DNA of 64,000 bases from Aphrocallistes beatrix. Its lineage: Eukaryota; Porifera; Hexactinellida; Sceptrulophora; Aphrocallistidae. The stretch lies in contig OY725502.1 of the NCBI GenBank assembly GCA_963281255.1, positions 2,790,001 to 2,854,000 of the forward strand, given 5' to 3'. Shown here in pieces: positions 34,881 through 45,402 of this stretch. The notes beneath the pieces were generated by a model. That model had not been told where the DNA came from, made no database searches, and saw only the letters and a program-made list of their open reading frames with translations. Within the stretch, counting starts at the first letter, position 1. Each line of letters starts with the position of its first letter. The position numbers and the translations under genes are program-made.

Positions 34881-35077
34881 GTTTATATTTAGCAAATCTT
34901 AATTGTTTAGTTGCATTGCCCTGCGAGTTTAGTTGCATTACCCTGCGAGGCTGGCGTTATTTGTTATCATTGTCTCATTATTTGTGATAACATGATCAAA
35001 GCAGATAGTTTCATCTATGATTTGTTAGAAACATCTAATTAACGCCATGAGATAATAATAAACACTAGTTATATCAA

Positions 35078-35370
35078 ATAAGCGCATCGCTGCATTCGCT
35101 CGCGGCTGGCGGACACTTTGTAACAGCCGGAATCGCCCTTTGGGCGATTGGGGTCACATTGATTAAATATAAGGGAAACAACATCTCTAAATACGTCTGT
35201 CATACTGTTATAATCGATATCACTCGAAAAATCACAAAATAAATCAATTTTGCAAATTTTGTTGCGTAATGATGACGTCATAACAGAATGGAAAAAATAT
35301 TAATATACACATTCTATTAAAATTAAGATGGCTGAGTTATAGTCGAAAAACAGAAATTTCTAATAATGAT
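35078..35370 (-). mobile_element. Short Helitron fragment H14
   Basis: Reverse copy from a diverged GC-rich 3' end (GCTCGCGGCTGGCGGACAC) into the core. The 5' half is lost. A TGACGTCA word lies at 35273-35280, about 1.15 kb upstream of the channel gene. Confidence 0.8.
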
Positions 35371-35599
35371 TGCTCTCAGTGGTTCCCGCCAAGCACGTTA
35401 AGCCTGCTATGAGCACGTTTAGCTTGTCGAATAACTGGATTTTGGTGTAAAAACCCGAAAAAAACGCACAAAAATTTCAAGGTTAACGTGCATTCCAATA
35501 ATCCTTAGGGAAACACTGATTGCTCTACACCATAAACACTTGTACAATGAAAAGTGTTTTGCGATAATGACAAGACTATATGTACTTCTATATATATTA

Positions 35600-36231
35600 G
35601 GGTGCTCCAAAAAATTCGAAAGTTTGAATCTTTAGATGCACACTCTTCAAATAGTTTACTTTGATCACCAAAGTATTCACCAGAAAATTTTCATGCAATT
35701 TGAGGATGGTTTAGTAGTTGCGCAAGGTAGCTTCCCCCTCGTGCTAATTTATAATGGGATATGTCGGGGTTTGTGCCAAAAGTTGTAAAAGGCGTATTTC
35801 TGAATTTTAAATAAACTAGTAACTTTATTTTTGTGATATTTGGGGGTGGTTTCATATAAGCTTGGTGAAAACAGTTATTACAAAATAATTTCAACTGTGA
35901 AGGTTGGTCCCAACTGTTTTCACCAATATCTCGGAGCCGGTAGATTTTAGGTTATCAAAATGTATTATTAGCTTATATGAAACCACCCCCAAATATCACA
36001 AAAATAAAGTTACTAGTTTATTTAAAATTCAGAAATACGCCTTTTACAACTTTTGGCACAAACCCCGACATATCCCATTATAAATTAGCACGAGGGGGAA
36101 GCTACTTTGCGCGACTACTAAACCATCCCCAAATTGCCTGAAAATTTTATGGTGAATACTTGGTGATCAAGGTAAACTATTTCAAGAGTGTGCATCTAAA
36201 GATTCAAACTTTCGAATTTTTTGGAGCACCC
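35600..36231. mobile_element. Foldback MITE with about 275-bp arms
   Basis: 632 bp between TA dinucleotides. Ends GGGTGCTCCAAAAAATTCGA and its exact inverse. Arms 35600-35875 and 35955-36231 are near-identical inverted repeats around a loop of about 80 bp that carries a nested GGTGAAAACAGTT/AACTGTTTTCACC pair. No coding capacity. Confidence 0.92.
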
Positions 36232-36428
36232 TAATATATGGTTGCAAAATATTGATGAAGGCGGTGGAGCTGAGACAATTTTCCAACTAACAACCTCCCT
36301 AAATATAATACTGATTCACAAATTTTGATTCTAAATATATTACAGAAATTTGACTATTAACAGACTATACTTAAGGATATTATGCTAATTATAATTTTTT
36401 TTGATACTATAATTTAATTCCTCATTTA
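36232..36428. other. Upstream region of the channel exon, probably intron
   Basis: A pyrimidine-rich run (TTTTTTTTGATACTATAATTT...) leads to GTTGTCTAG at 36445-36453, a plausible 3' splice site. No ATG continues into the exon. Confidence 0.5.
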
Positions 36429-38036
36429 TTGACATTATTCAATTGTTGTCTAGATAATTTCTTTTCTCGATACTTTTCCTTGAATCCACATGATTCTAGA
36501 ATTTTGTATTGGCTATTCCTTCTTTCACTTATTTACCTATACAATGTTTTATTCGTTACATATCGCCTTGTCTTTCCTATTTTTAATGAAAAATTTTGGC
36601 ATTTCTTTTTGATTATTGATATTATTGCTGACATATATTATTACATTGACATACTTGTGCAAATTCGTACTTGTTATCTAAATCAAGGCTACATCGTTAT
36701 TTCTGGATCTTTGTTGACTAGGCAATATGTTTTTGTGGATAAAACTGTATTTTTAGACATTTTTACAGTGCTACCTATTGATTATTTTTTGTATCTACAA
36801 TCTCATGCCCTACCTTATCAAAACATTATTGTCGGAGTCAGAGTTTTAAGATTTTTAAAATATTATCGAATTCGAAATTTTTTCAATCGAATGGAAGCAA
36901 GAAGCGATAACCCTTCTATTGTCGAAATTTTATCTCTCTTCATTTTTCTATTAAATTGGATACACATAGTGGCATGCATTTATTTTGGGCTGTCTTTAAT
37001 AATTGGATTCGGAGATGATAAATGGGTATATCCTTGTACTCTGTCTAATGTAACGAATATTTGTAAAAATGCATCCTATGGCTCCTCGATTCCTTTTGGA
37101 GATATTTTGCAGCAATATTGCAATAGTTTACATTGGGGTACACAGATCGTTACTACTATAGGCGAAGTTGAAGGACCGGTGACCAATTTCGAACATGTAG
37201 TCGTCATTTTTCTCTTGATATGCGGTATTTATTGGTATGCTACTCTGATTGGTGAGGTTGGAAATACAATTCAAACTTTGAATGTTAATCGAACAAGATA
37301 TACAACACGTTTGGATAATATTAAACAATACATGGGAAAATTTTTGATAGAATCCAATCTCCAATATATGGTTGTAAATCTTTTCGATCACCTCTGGACA
37401 GCGAAAAAAGGAGTAGATGAACAAGAAATTTTAGAAAATTTACCCAAGAAATTGAGAGCTCAAATAGCTTATTCAGCAAATCAGCATTTATTAAAGGAAA
37501 ATCTTTTATTTCAAAATCAGCCATTAGGGTTCCAAATTGATCTAATTTTGAGAATGAAAACACAAATATTATTGCCTAATGAGTGTATATATAGACAAGG
37601 ATACATAGGGAATGATATGTATATTATTCGTGAAGGAAATGTCACTTTAAGTACTATTTTTCCAGGGAATCCCCCTCTTATCAAAGAATTAACATGCGGT
37701 AACTACTTTGGTTTGAGTTGTGTTATTAATTTCGATTTTATTGGTCGACGGCGTGAAGAAACTGCGAAAGCAAAAGGTTTTTGTAGTATCTGGGTAATTG
37801 AAAAGCGTATTTTATTAGATGTCTTACTAGACTATCCAATAGTGATGAATTATCTAGGGGAATATTTCAAAAAGGCATTTTTCGATCCTAATATTGATAA
37901 AAAGAGAGATATTAAAGGTGGTTTGTATACAATAGAAGAATTAAACTCTCAATTAAGAAATCTTGATCAATATCGTAGAGAATTAAGTCATTATTTTAAA
38001 CAAGTCAAAAATGAACAGAATTTATATTCGAACTAA
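36429..38036 (+). CDS. Cyclic-nucleotide-gated channel-like protein, main exon
   Basis: 535 codons open, single exon (residues counted from TTG 36429). S1 about 26-47, S2 57-80, S3 101-120, S4 132-150 (VRVLRFLKYYRIR), S5 164-192, then GFGDDKWVYP, pore 230-252 with TTIGE (CNG-type filter, not HCN GYG), S6 254-282, C-linker 283-355 (LWTAKKGVDEQEILENLPKK), cyclic-nucleotide-binding domain 360-478, C-terminal coiled-coil-like tail 501-525. Family members are tetrameric plasma-membrane cation channels opened by cGMP or cAMP. Gap-free alignment to bovine CNGA1 from FG to TA puts Leu429 at Glu544 and Glu444 at Arg559, the ribose and phosphate contacts; the Thr (445) is kept. There is no in-frame ATG before residue 155, so the exon probably begins at a splice acceptor (36452-36453) and the start codon lies upstream. 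No disabling stop occurs over 1.6 kb. Confidence 0.93.
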   Translation: MTLFNCCLDNFFSRYFSLNPHDSRILYWLFLLSLIYLYNVLFVTYRLVFPIFNEKFWHFFLIIDIIADIYYYIDILVQIRTCYLNQGYIVISGSLLTRQYVFVDKTVFLDIFTVLPIDYFLYLQSHALPYQNIIVGVRVLRFLKYYRIRNFFNRMEARSDNPSIVEILSLFIFLLNWIHIVACIYFGLSLIIGFGDDKWVYPCTLSNVTNICKNASYGSSIPFGDILQQYCNSLHWGTQIVTTIGEVEGPVTNFEHVVVIFLLICGIYWYATLIGEVGNTIQTLNVNRTRYTTRLDNIKQYMGKFLIESNLQYMVVNLFDHLWTAKKGVDEQEILENLPKKLRAQIAYSANQHLLKENLLFQNQPLGFQIDLILRMKTQILLPNECIYRQGYIGNDMYIIREGNVTLSTIFPGNPPLIKELTCGNYFGLSCVINFDFIGRRREETAKAKGFCSIWVIEKRILLDVLLDYPIVMNYLGEYFKKAFFDPNIDKKRDIKGGLYTIEELNSQLRNLDQYRRELSHYFKQVKNEQNLYSN

Positions 38037-38318
38037 ATAATTTTAATTAAATTTCACTATATCGTTTAAACCATTTTAACTAATACATTTCTTATATACG
38101 TGAGTGCATGAATTCAACATTCTTTCAATTTTACTCAATAATAATTAATATTTAATTACTTTATCGTTGTTGTTGTTGTTGTTGTTTCTATTTTCTGGAT
38201 TGCATTATGTCTGAATATTTACTCATTCAGTATCAGTTATATTTATTAATAGAGAAAAGGTTGCTCCAAATGAAAATGATAGTTATTAGAGTGAAAATTA
38301 TTCAAAAGAATCGTACAT
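38037..38318. other. Downstream of the channel gene
   Basis: AT-rich with a GTT microsatellite at 38165-38188. No canonical AATAAA close to the stop codon; AATAATAATT lies near 38141. Confidence 0.45.
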
Positions 38319-38465
38319 CAGGGCCGGGGGAACTGGTCCGGCTGGCCCGGCTTTGGCCCGACCAATTGTATGTCATTATGGCTTATTTTCATATGCAAAT
38401 TTACTTTTGGCCGGACCAACTTTCGCTATGGCCGGACCAATAAAAAGTTGCCTCCGCCGGGCCTG
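38319..38465. mobile_element. GC-rich hAT-like MITE
   Basis: 147 bp, ends CAGGGCCGG and CCGGGCCTG with internal GGCCGGACCAA repeats. TACAT flanks both sides, shorter than the usual 8 bp. Confidence 0.7.
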
Positions 38466-38749
38466 TACATATATTTGAAAAGTAAAATGACACTTTGGGG
38501 CAAAGAAATTTTGATATTAGGATTTTATGCTACAAAGGTGAATAGGAAAATGGTCCTCGGAAGTGAAAAGTGAAGAAATAGGAATTTGATCAAAATAGAT
38601 TGGAAAGTGGCAATACGTTGCCCAGGGCCGAGGACGATTCTTCTTGGCGGAATCGAGGTATTTTAGGTAATATAATTGGTTTAAGGACCAAGGATTGTGG
38701 CCATTTAGTTATATATATCATGCATTTAGGATGATTGTACAAAAATAGC

Positions 38750-38960
38750 TTTCGATCATTTTCCAACATCGGGAGCTCTTCGATCGAATACCTATTACTT
38801 GTTTTTTTTAGTCTAAATGGTATAATAGCATTTTCAATCATTTTGGACATTAGAAAAATTTTGACCAAATTCCTATTTCTTTATTTTTTTAGTCAAATTT
38901 GGAATAATGGCATTTTGGATCATTTTTCGACATTCATAAACTCAAATTCCGACCTAATTT
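38750..38960. repeat. Diverged tandem repeat, about 95 bp unit
   Basis: Repeated GATCATTTT..ACAT, TTTTTTTAGTC and GGTATAATAGCATTTT words occur two to three times with spacing of about 90-100 bp. Confidence 0.55.
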
Positions 38961-39143
38961 TCGATCGAAATCTGGTCTCCACCGATGATATTCTTTTAGA
39001 GTTGAATTTTTCTCAAATCTTTCAAATAATTGCTCTAAAAGCTTCTAGCCATAAAAGGCACACAGGTGGTGTATATTTGTTATTTTAGCATAAAATTGCT
39101 GACTAGCCTAATTTATCCTTAATTATTAAAGTTAAATTACAGC

Positions 39144-39260
39144 AGGGGCGGATACAGGGGGGGGTCCAGGGGGGCCATGGCCCCCCCTGAAAATTTTACG
39201 AATTGATCTACGGGGGAGCTATTTGGGCCTAACCCCCCAGATTTGTGAACTTTAGCCCTC
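39144..39260. mobile_element. hAT-like terminal fragment
   Basis: CAGGGGCGGATACAGG at the left is a very common hAT-type end, followed by G-rich and C-rich palindromic DNA. No partner end was found before 39640. Confidence 0.55.
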
Positions 39261-39636
39261 AATTATATGAGTTTATTTTCTCAATTCCAATGATATCTAC
39301 TAAGATACTTCTTTCTTCAATTCAATTATTCCGTGTTTAATGATTTCATCAGATCTGATTTACATTAACCCATAAGTGTAACAATTATTCCTTTATTTGA
39401 GACGAATACTCCAACATTAGCTTCGAGTTCCATTTAGATTCGATTGAGGTGAAAACTTGAGTATGCTACTATTTCATAGGCATCTAAAATCCGTACAGAA
39501 TTATTTTTCATTAGAATGCCATACATTGTATCATATCACTATGTTGACTAAAACCTAAATATACTCGCAAAAACATTTTAATTATGCCGGGGTTTTCTTA
39601 CTATCAATTTTTTCTTATTACCTCTTCATAAATTAT
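39261..39636. other. Unassigned
   Basis: No gene or clear repeat. Confidence 0.4.
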
Positions 39637-40051
39637 ATAATCGATATCACTCGAAAAATCATCAAATTTGTCAATTTTTAAAATTTTGATGCGTAATGAT
39701 GACGTCATAACAAAGTGATGAGTCATCTTTTTTGATGACAGTTGCATCGTATGTGAGGTATGTTAGTATACATATTCTATTAAAATTTCAGCCTTCTATC
39801 TCCTATAATGGCTGAGTTATGCTCGAATAACTGTGTTGCTTAACTTTTTAAAATGTGACAATGACGTCATAATTCCATGATGAGTCGACATTTTGCTCTG
39901 AGCTCAGAACTTCCTGGAGCCATAGCCAAAAGACTTCCACATGCCAAAAATCAGCTTTCTGTGCCAGGCAGTTTCTTCAATCAATTCGTTACAGATATAG
40001 ATATATAAATATATAAATAAATATAAATTAATCGAGTTTTAATAGTAAGGA
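39637..40051 (-). mobile_element. Short Helitron copy H15
   Basis: Reverse copy lacking the GC-rich 3' end, running to AGTTTTAATAGTAAGGA. Both CRE words are present. Confidence 0.85.
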
Positions 40052-40119
40052 TTCCTTTATTTATATAACATATTGATAATCTTACTGTGTACAGGAAGCT
40101 TAGATCGTAACAAGATGGA

Positions 40120-40375
40120 ATCTAAACGTAGACGAGTGGTGACCGGCTCCATTTTGACTTATTTTAGCAGCCAATGTGGCTGTTTCATCATGTACTTCAG
40201 AGCGATCCTTCAGTGAACTCAGGCTTGTTAAAACGTACTTGAGGTCTACTATGGTTGAAGAGCGACTTTCTAGTCTTGCTCTCATTTTTTGTAATAAGGA
40301 CATCCGTGTAAACATTGAAAACGTCATCTCAAATTTTGCCCATAGTAGTCCAAGAAGGTTAGAATTTTTGTTTTA
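40120..40375 (+). pseudogene. hAT transposase C-terminal fragment
   Basis: The open frame reads SSCTSERSFSELRLVKTYLR STMVEERLSSLALI, the hAT dimerisation region (ERSFS..L..K..LRSTM..ERL..LA). Adjacent upstream sequence is in another frame. No ends identified. Confidence 0.8.
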
Positions 40376-40382
40376 GTCGTGT

Positions 40383-40872
40383 TCTTTTTATATTTCTAGT
40401 TGTACTTATGTAGGATCTGTATCTTATATGGGAAGAGGTTGAGGTCATCTATGAGAATCTTCCTAACTGTTGTCCTGGATAATTGCAGCTCTCTTGAAAG
40501 CCTCCTTGATGAGCTGTGTGGTGAATCTGCAAGTTTCCTCTTTAATTTTCGATGTTAATGGGGGTCCTCACTGTCTTGGATGGTCCTGGTCTAGCTGTAT
40601 CATCTACAGTACCATTCCCTTCAAACCTCTTGACAATATTTTTGATGGTATCTGGTTTAGGTGTAGTTCTAGATTTATAGAATCTCCTAAATCTTCTCTG
40701 GGTTGTAGTAACTATAGAATTATGATTTCCGTAGTACCATTTTATTACATTACCACTTTCACCGCGCGTCAGCCTTGTCATAACTTGCTAGTTAATAAAA
40801 CAAAATAGCATCCTTCAAAAGACTGCCGAGTTATGGCAATTTTATTTCAACCTGTTTCCCGTGGCCCACCCT
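40383..40872 (-). pseudogene. mariner-like transposase N-terminal fragment
   Basis: Minus strand from the inverted end CAGGGTGGGCCACGGGAAAC at 40872. Then LTRGESGNVIKWYYGNHNSI, TTTQRRFRRFYKSRTTPKPD, IVKRFEGNGTVDDTARPGPS and, after a frame change near 40540, a second helix-turn-helix segment. This is the DNA-binding half of a Tc1/mariner transposase; the catalytic half is absent here. A fragment of the catalytic half of a similar type lies at 45290-45402. Confidence 0.82.
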
Positions 40873-40886
40873 GTATTTATGATTCA

Positions 40887-40916
40887 TCCTTACTATTAAA
40901 ACTCGATTAATGTATA

Positions 40917-40975
<59 letters not shown>

Positions 40976-41467
40976 GTAACGAATTGATTGAAGAAACTGC
41001 CGGGCGCAGAAAGTTGATTTTTGGTATGTGGGAGTCTTTTGGCTATGGCTCCAGTAAGTTCTGAGCTCAGAAGAAAATGTCGACTCATCATGGAATTATG
41101 ACGTCATTGTCACATTTTTAAAAGTTAAGCAATACAGTTATTCGAGCATAACTCAGCCATTATAGGAGATAGAAGGCTGAAATTTTAATAGAATATGTAT
41201 ACTAACATATATCACATATGATGCAAATATCATCAAAAAATGATGACTCATCACTTTGTTATGACGTCATCATTACTCATCAAAAATTTTAAAATTGATC
41301 AATTTGGTGATTTTTCGTGCGATATCGATTATAACAGTAGGACAAACGTATTTAGAGATGTTTTCTCCCTTATAATTTACCAATGTGACCACAGGCGACC
41401 GAAGGGAGCCTCCGGCGGCCTCAAAGTGTCCGCCAGCCGCGCAGCGCAAGCAAGCGAAGCGCGCTTG
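40887..41467 (+). mobile_element. Short Helitron copy H16 (complete)
   Basis: TCCTTACTATTAAAACTCGA to GCGCTTG with a pure TA microsatellite of about 50 bp at 40922-40972. Confidence 0.88.
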
Positions 41468-41474
41468 TTGATAA

Positions 41475-41901
41475 TAATTGCACAACATCCTATGGAATGT
41501 AAAGTTTTAGATCGTTATCAAAACAGACAATTTTCGCGTGAACTTTTTTTCAGACCCAAATAAGATTTACAAATTTTGTCATTTTAACTTTCATTTGATC
41601 CTATGTGGTGGTAAATATGATAGACTATCTATGATTCGATTTTAGAAGCATTTGTTTCTTTGGCATGACCTAAAATTTATTTTGAGTGGCCGGGGGTCTA
41701 CCATTTGGATGTGGTAGCGAAAAACTAAAAAAACAGACTTTGAGACACTATATCTCAAAAACTAGAAATGAGAATCAAAAGCGGTTTGGAATGCGTAAGT
41801 GTTTCTAGAAGGAGATACTTGCCCACGCTTAACATCTCTTATAGCTCTACTTTTATCGTGTGCTGTAAGCCAAATCGTACGATTTTACGCGAGCGGGATC
41901 C
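41475..41901 (-). mobile_element. Family A fragment
   Basis: Reverse copy of the left part of family A ending GAGCGGGATCC then TTGA. Shares TTTGAGACACTATATCTCAA and CCCACGCTTAACATCTCTTA with the other copies. Confidence 0.78.
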
Positions 41902-42116
41902 TTGATGTGACGATTCCGATTTCACACTTTAAAAAAACATTTTGAGCATTTTTTTAGTTATTAACAATTGATAAATCAATATTTCACACATTTTGAAAAT
42001 TCTTATTTTCCTTAAAAGCCAACTCACAATGGCTAATAGAGTCTTTCAATGTGAAAGTTCAAATTTCACACTTAAAATGCCTTAATTACTGGAGCTGCAT
42101 TATCGAACTGTTGGCC

Positions 42117-42190
42117 GATATTTTATCAGTGTGCTTCCTATATTATTATATTGGATCTATGATCCAATATAATAATATACATAGGGCATT
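42117..42190. repeat. Short palindrome TATTGGATC/GATCCAATA
   Basis: TATTATTATATTGGATC and GATCCAATATAATAATA form a hairpin with a loop of about 3 nt. A related palindrome lies at 14295-14340. Both are near family A fragments. Confidence 0.6.
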
Positions 42191-42270
42191 CCAAAAGTTC
42201 TCGTCCCAAATCTGTATCTCAAATGAGAGTGAAAATAGGATATTTTCGATTTGTCCATTGTATTCCTTAA

Positions 42271-42364
42271 CCCGCGGTTGGCTAGGAATGTTGAAAGTGA
42301 AAATGAAAGTACATTGAAAGTGGGGTTTTCTCTATTTATACTTTTGAGACCTAGCCAGGCGAGG
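42271..42364. mobile_element. Small TTAA MITE (piggyBac-like, family D)
   Basis: 94 bp, ends CCCGCGGTTGGCTAGG and the inverse of CCCTCGCCTGGCTAGG, flanked by TTAA (42267-42270, 42365-42368). Confidence 0.82.
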
Positions 42365-42639
42365 GTTAAGGGATCAGCTTCCAATTTGTATATTAGTTTA
42401 TTTTAAGAGGACAATTATTGTGGCTCCTATATTGAATTTTGTGCATCGGTTTAGGGCACTGCCTTTGAACGTGATTTTTAGGGTTCCCTTTGATATATTT
42501 CAGTTCTGAGCAGATTGCCCAAAAACGATTGCCCTCAAATTGCTGCAAATAGTAAATCTTTTGCAATGTTTACATTTTCACTTTTGCTAAAACCACGAGT
42601 CTTGTAACGAGGGACTAAGAGTGTCGCGATAGCGAAAGG

Positions 42640-44075
42640 TTCATTGATTTCAATATTGGAAAGTGTTCACGGATATCACCACCTTCAAAATATCTTTCCA
42701 TTTGAGCTAGTAGTTCAGTTTTCATCGTCCCTATTCCACTCTCTGTTATTGATAACAATTCATGTGTGATATATTTCACTGACGGAATCACTTCTGAAAT
42801 ACAAGCACCCTCACGTTCACCTTCAGTTGTAACATCCGCAAAGGGTTTTAATTAACTTATAACCTTCGGAATTAATACCCATTCAGTCGAGTTCAGCGTC
42901 TGATCCAATTTTATGTCTATCTCGTAGTCATCCTCACATCTACGAATTGCGCGCTTCTGTTGTTGCAATCTCAAAAGCATATGATAATAGCTACACCACC
43001 TTGTTTTCTCTCCCAAGATTAAGTTGTTGTGTGGCATCATATCCCCCATCTTCCTCGTGCAATGCTTTTTGGTGCTTGTGAAGAATGTACATTGCCTTGG
43101 GGCTATGTTTGAAGTAAGACACTAATTTGTTAGCCCTGGTCATCATTAACTTAACACCGCTTTGTTCAAAAATGGAATGATCAACAATTAACTGTAGAGT
43201 GTGCAAAAAGCATCCGTTCAATGTCATCGCCTTAACCATAGTTGGGGCATTGTCACGCAAAACTACGTGGAGTTTGGAGTGGTTCAGTTTCCATTCTGCC
43301 ATTATGTTACCAAGCACATCTGCAATGTGTTGGCCTGTGTGTGACTCATCGATTGGGAAACACTTCATAACTACCATCTTGGGTTTCCAATTATTATCAA
43401 TGAAGTGTAACGTTGTACTGATAAAACTATGCATACTCTGAGATAACCAGATGTCTGTAGTTATAGAACAGAAATGAAAAATATCACTCGCTGTAATCAT
43501 TTTTATATGTTGGTATACTCGTTTGTATATACTAGTATCTGGAATGATTTTTGACGTAATTTATTCTTGTTTGGGATAACAAACCTTGGGTTAAGTTGAT
43601 TAATCAATACTTTAAAACGATCATCCTCCACAATTGTGTAGGGAAGCATAGCGTTACAAATCCACTCAGCTAAACGAAATGTTATTGTCTGTTGCTCTGG
43701 ATGATGTTCGGTCCACTTCTTCTGCCGATCGAATGTCTGCTGGAAAGTCAGCTGCTTCGTCATATTCATACTTGTCGCTATGCTGTAGATTTCATTGTGT
43801 TTCTCTTCATTAGAAAGTTTTAGCCTTTTTTTATCTTGCTCAGCCTTCTTAACTTCACTCGCTTGCTTATACTCATCATGGTGATGAGAATTGAGACGAG
43901 TCCACAATCCTTTTGTCAAGTATGTTTTCTTTTCAGCGTCACTAGAAGCACGGCGTACTCTTCGGGATTTCGCTGAACATTTTTCTATGTTGCACACTGC
44001 TATCGAATCATCTAACTCGTCTATAGTGAAGTAAGTCCATACCCCAGAAATTGTTCTTTTTAGTGAAGATGCCAT
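42640..44075 (-). pseudogene. ZBED-type hAT transposase, broken and truncated
   Basis: ATG at 44075 (MASSLKRTISGVWTYFTIDE). An N-terminal BED-type zinc finger has C...C...H...H around AVCNIEKC and LNSHHHDEY. A middle region LTFQQTFDRQKKW and a catalytic RNase H-like part follow, with ITTDIWLSQSMHSF and HTLQLIVDHSIF, then the helical insertion domain to PFADVTTEGEREGACISEVI near 42830-42790. The frame ends at about 42640, so the C-terminal dimerisation half is missing. Reading frame changes near 43500, 43020 and 42850 break it. In hAT elements this protein cuts and pastes DNA. No terminal repeats located. Confidence 0.85.
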
Positions 44076-44127
44076 TACTTCAAAACAGGAATTACTGACG
44101 GAGTAAGATGTTCGGCATTTATAGATA

Positions 44128-44652
44128 CAAGCGCAATTCGCTTGCTTGCGCTGCGCGGCTGGCGGACACTCCCTTCGGTCGCCTGGAGGTGACATTGGTT
44201 AATTAAACGGGATATATCATCTCTAAATATGTCCATCTTAGTTTTAAAATCGATATCACTCAAAAAAACACCAAATTTGTCAATTTTTAAAATTTGGATG
44301 AGTAATGATGACATAGCAGAGTGATGAGTTATCATTTTTTGATGATAGTTGCATCATATGTGAGACGTGTTAGTATACAGATTCTGTTAAAATTTCAGCC
44401 TTCTATCTCCTATAATGGCTGAGTTATGCCCGAATAACTGTGTTGCTTAACTTTTTAAAATGTGACAATTACGTCATAATTATACGATGAGTCGACATTT
44501 TCGTCTGAGCTCAGAACTTACTGGAGCCATTGCCAAAAGACTCCCACATGCCAAAAATCAGCTTTCTACGCCTGGCAGTTTCTTCAATCAATTCGTTACA
44601 GATATATATATATATATATACACAAACAATAATCGAGTTTTAATAGTAAGGA
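44128..44652 (-). mobile_element. Short Helitron copy H17 (complete)
   Basis: Reverse copy from CAAGCGCAATTCGC to AGTTTTAATAGTAAGGA, with a short deletion in the GC-rich part. Confidence 0.86.
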
Positions 44653-45200
44653 TGCATGTAGTATCTACATTGCAATGTATTGGTATGTATACTCGCATAA
44701 TTGTCAATAAAATGTTTTGGTTTAACACGTAGCTATTGATTCAACGAGTAGTGAACTATTGATGTTATGAATTGACTGTATTTCTGAGGTTAAAGGTAGC
44801 CTTAGGTAGGGTTTCGTCCTAAAAGAATGGTCGGAATTCGGAATAGCGGGGTGTCTAGAATTCTGAAATAAATTAATGTTAATGTCTATAGTGTATAATA
44901 AATACGTTTAACCATAAATTACATGAATAGAATATTAATTCATTGTGAGTTCCACTACATAAAGGTTTTTAAATTCCCGGCTAGATCCCGGTAATAACCG
45001 GGATTCCGGCAAAATAGCCAAATCCCGGCAAAACCGGGATTCCCGGTCGATCCCTATTAGGATTACATATTTTGTCTGGGTGTGAGCAAACAGCGAAGTT
45101 TATGCTAAGTCCAAAGTTCAACAAAAGTACTAAGAGGTTTAGCAAAAATCGAAAAGAGCATTTCATGATATTCTGGTGTAGGACTATGCTTTGTAAATAC
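44653..45200. other. Unassigned with a CCCGG-rich hairpin end
   Basis: 44965-45058 is GC-rich (AATCCCGGCAAAACCGGGATT) and resembles a hAT-type terminus. The rest is AT-rich with no gene. Confidence 0.45.
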
Positions 45201-45289
45201 TAGAATAAATAAACTCGGCATAAATGTGCTTCTGTGGAGTTGTGAATATGGTAAAAATAACATCAAAAACGGTGAAAAGTTAAGAAACA

Positions 45290-45402
45290 GAGGATGATGC
45301 AGTTTCAACAAGATGGGGCACCACCACATATTGCCAACATTGTTCTTGAATTCCTTAGAGAGAAGTTTGAGAATCAGCTGATTTCACGAAATTGTGACTT
45401 CC
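45290..45402 (+). pseudogene. mariner-like transposase catalytic fragment
   Basis: MQFQQDGAPPHIANIVLEFL followed by REKFENQLISRNCDF, around the second catalytic Asp of a mariner-type transposase. The sequence stops where the foldback at 45403 begins and does not resume after it. Confidence 0.82.

Noticed and set aside
37128-37563. Minus-strand frames inside the channel exon
   Set aside because: Shadows of a strong plus-strand coding exon.
36429-38036. HCN channel assignment
   Set aside because: The pore reads TTIGE without the GYG filter, and FGDDKWVYP and the C-linker follow CNG sequences.
43199-43441. Plus-strand 80-codon frame
   Set aside because: Antisense of the ZBED-type hAT transposase.
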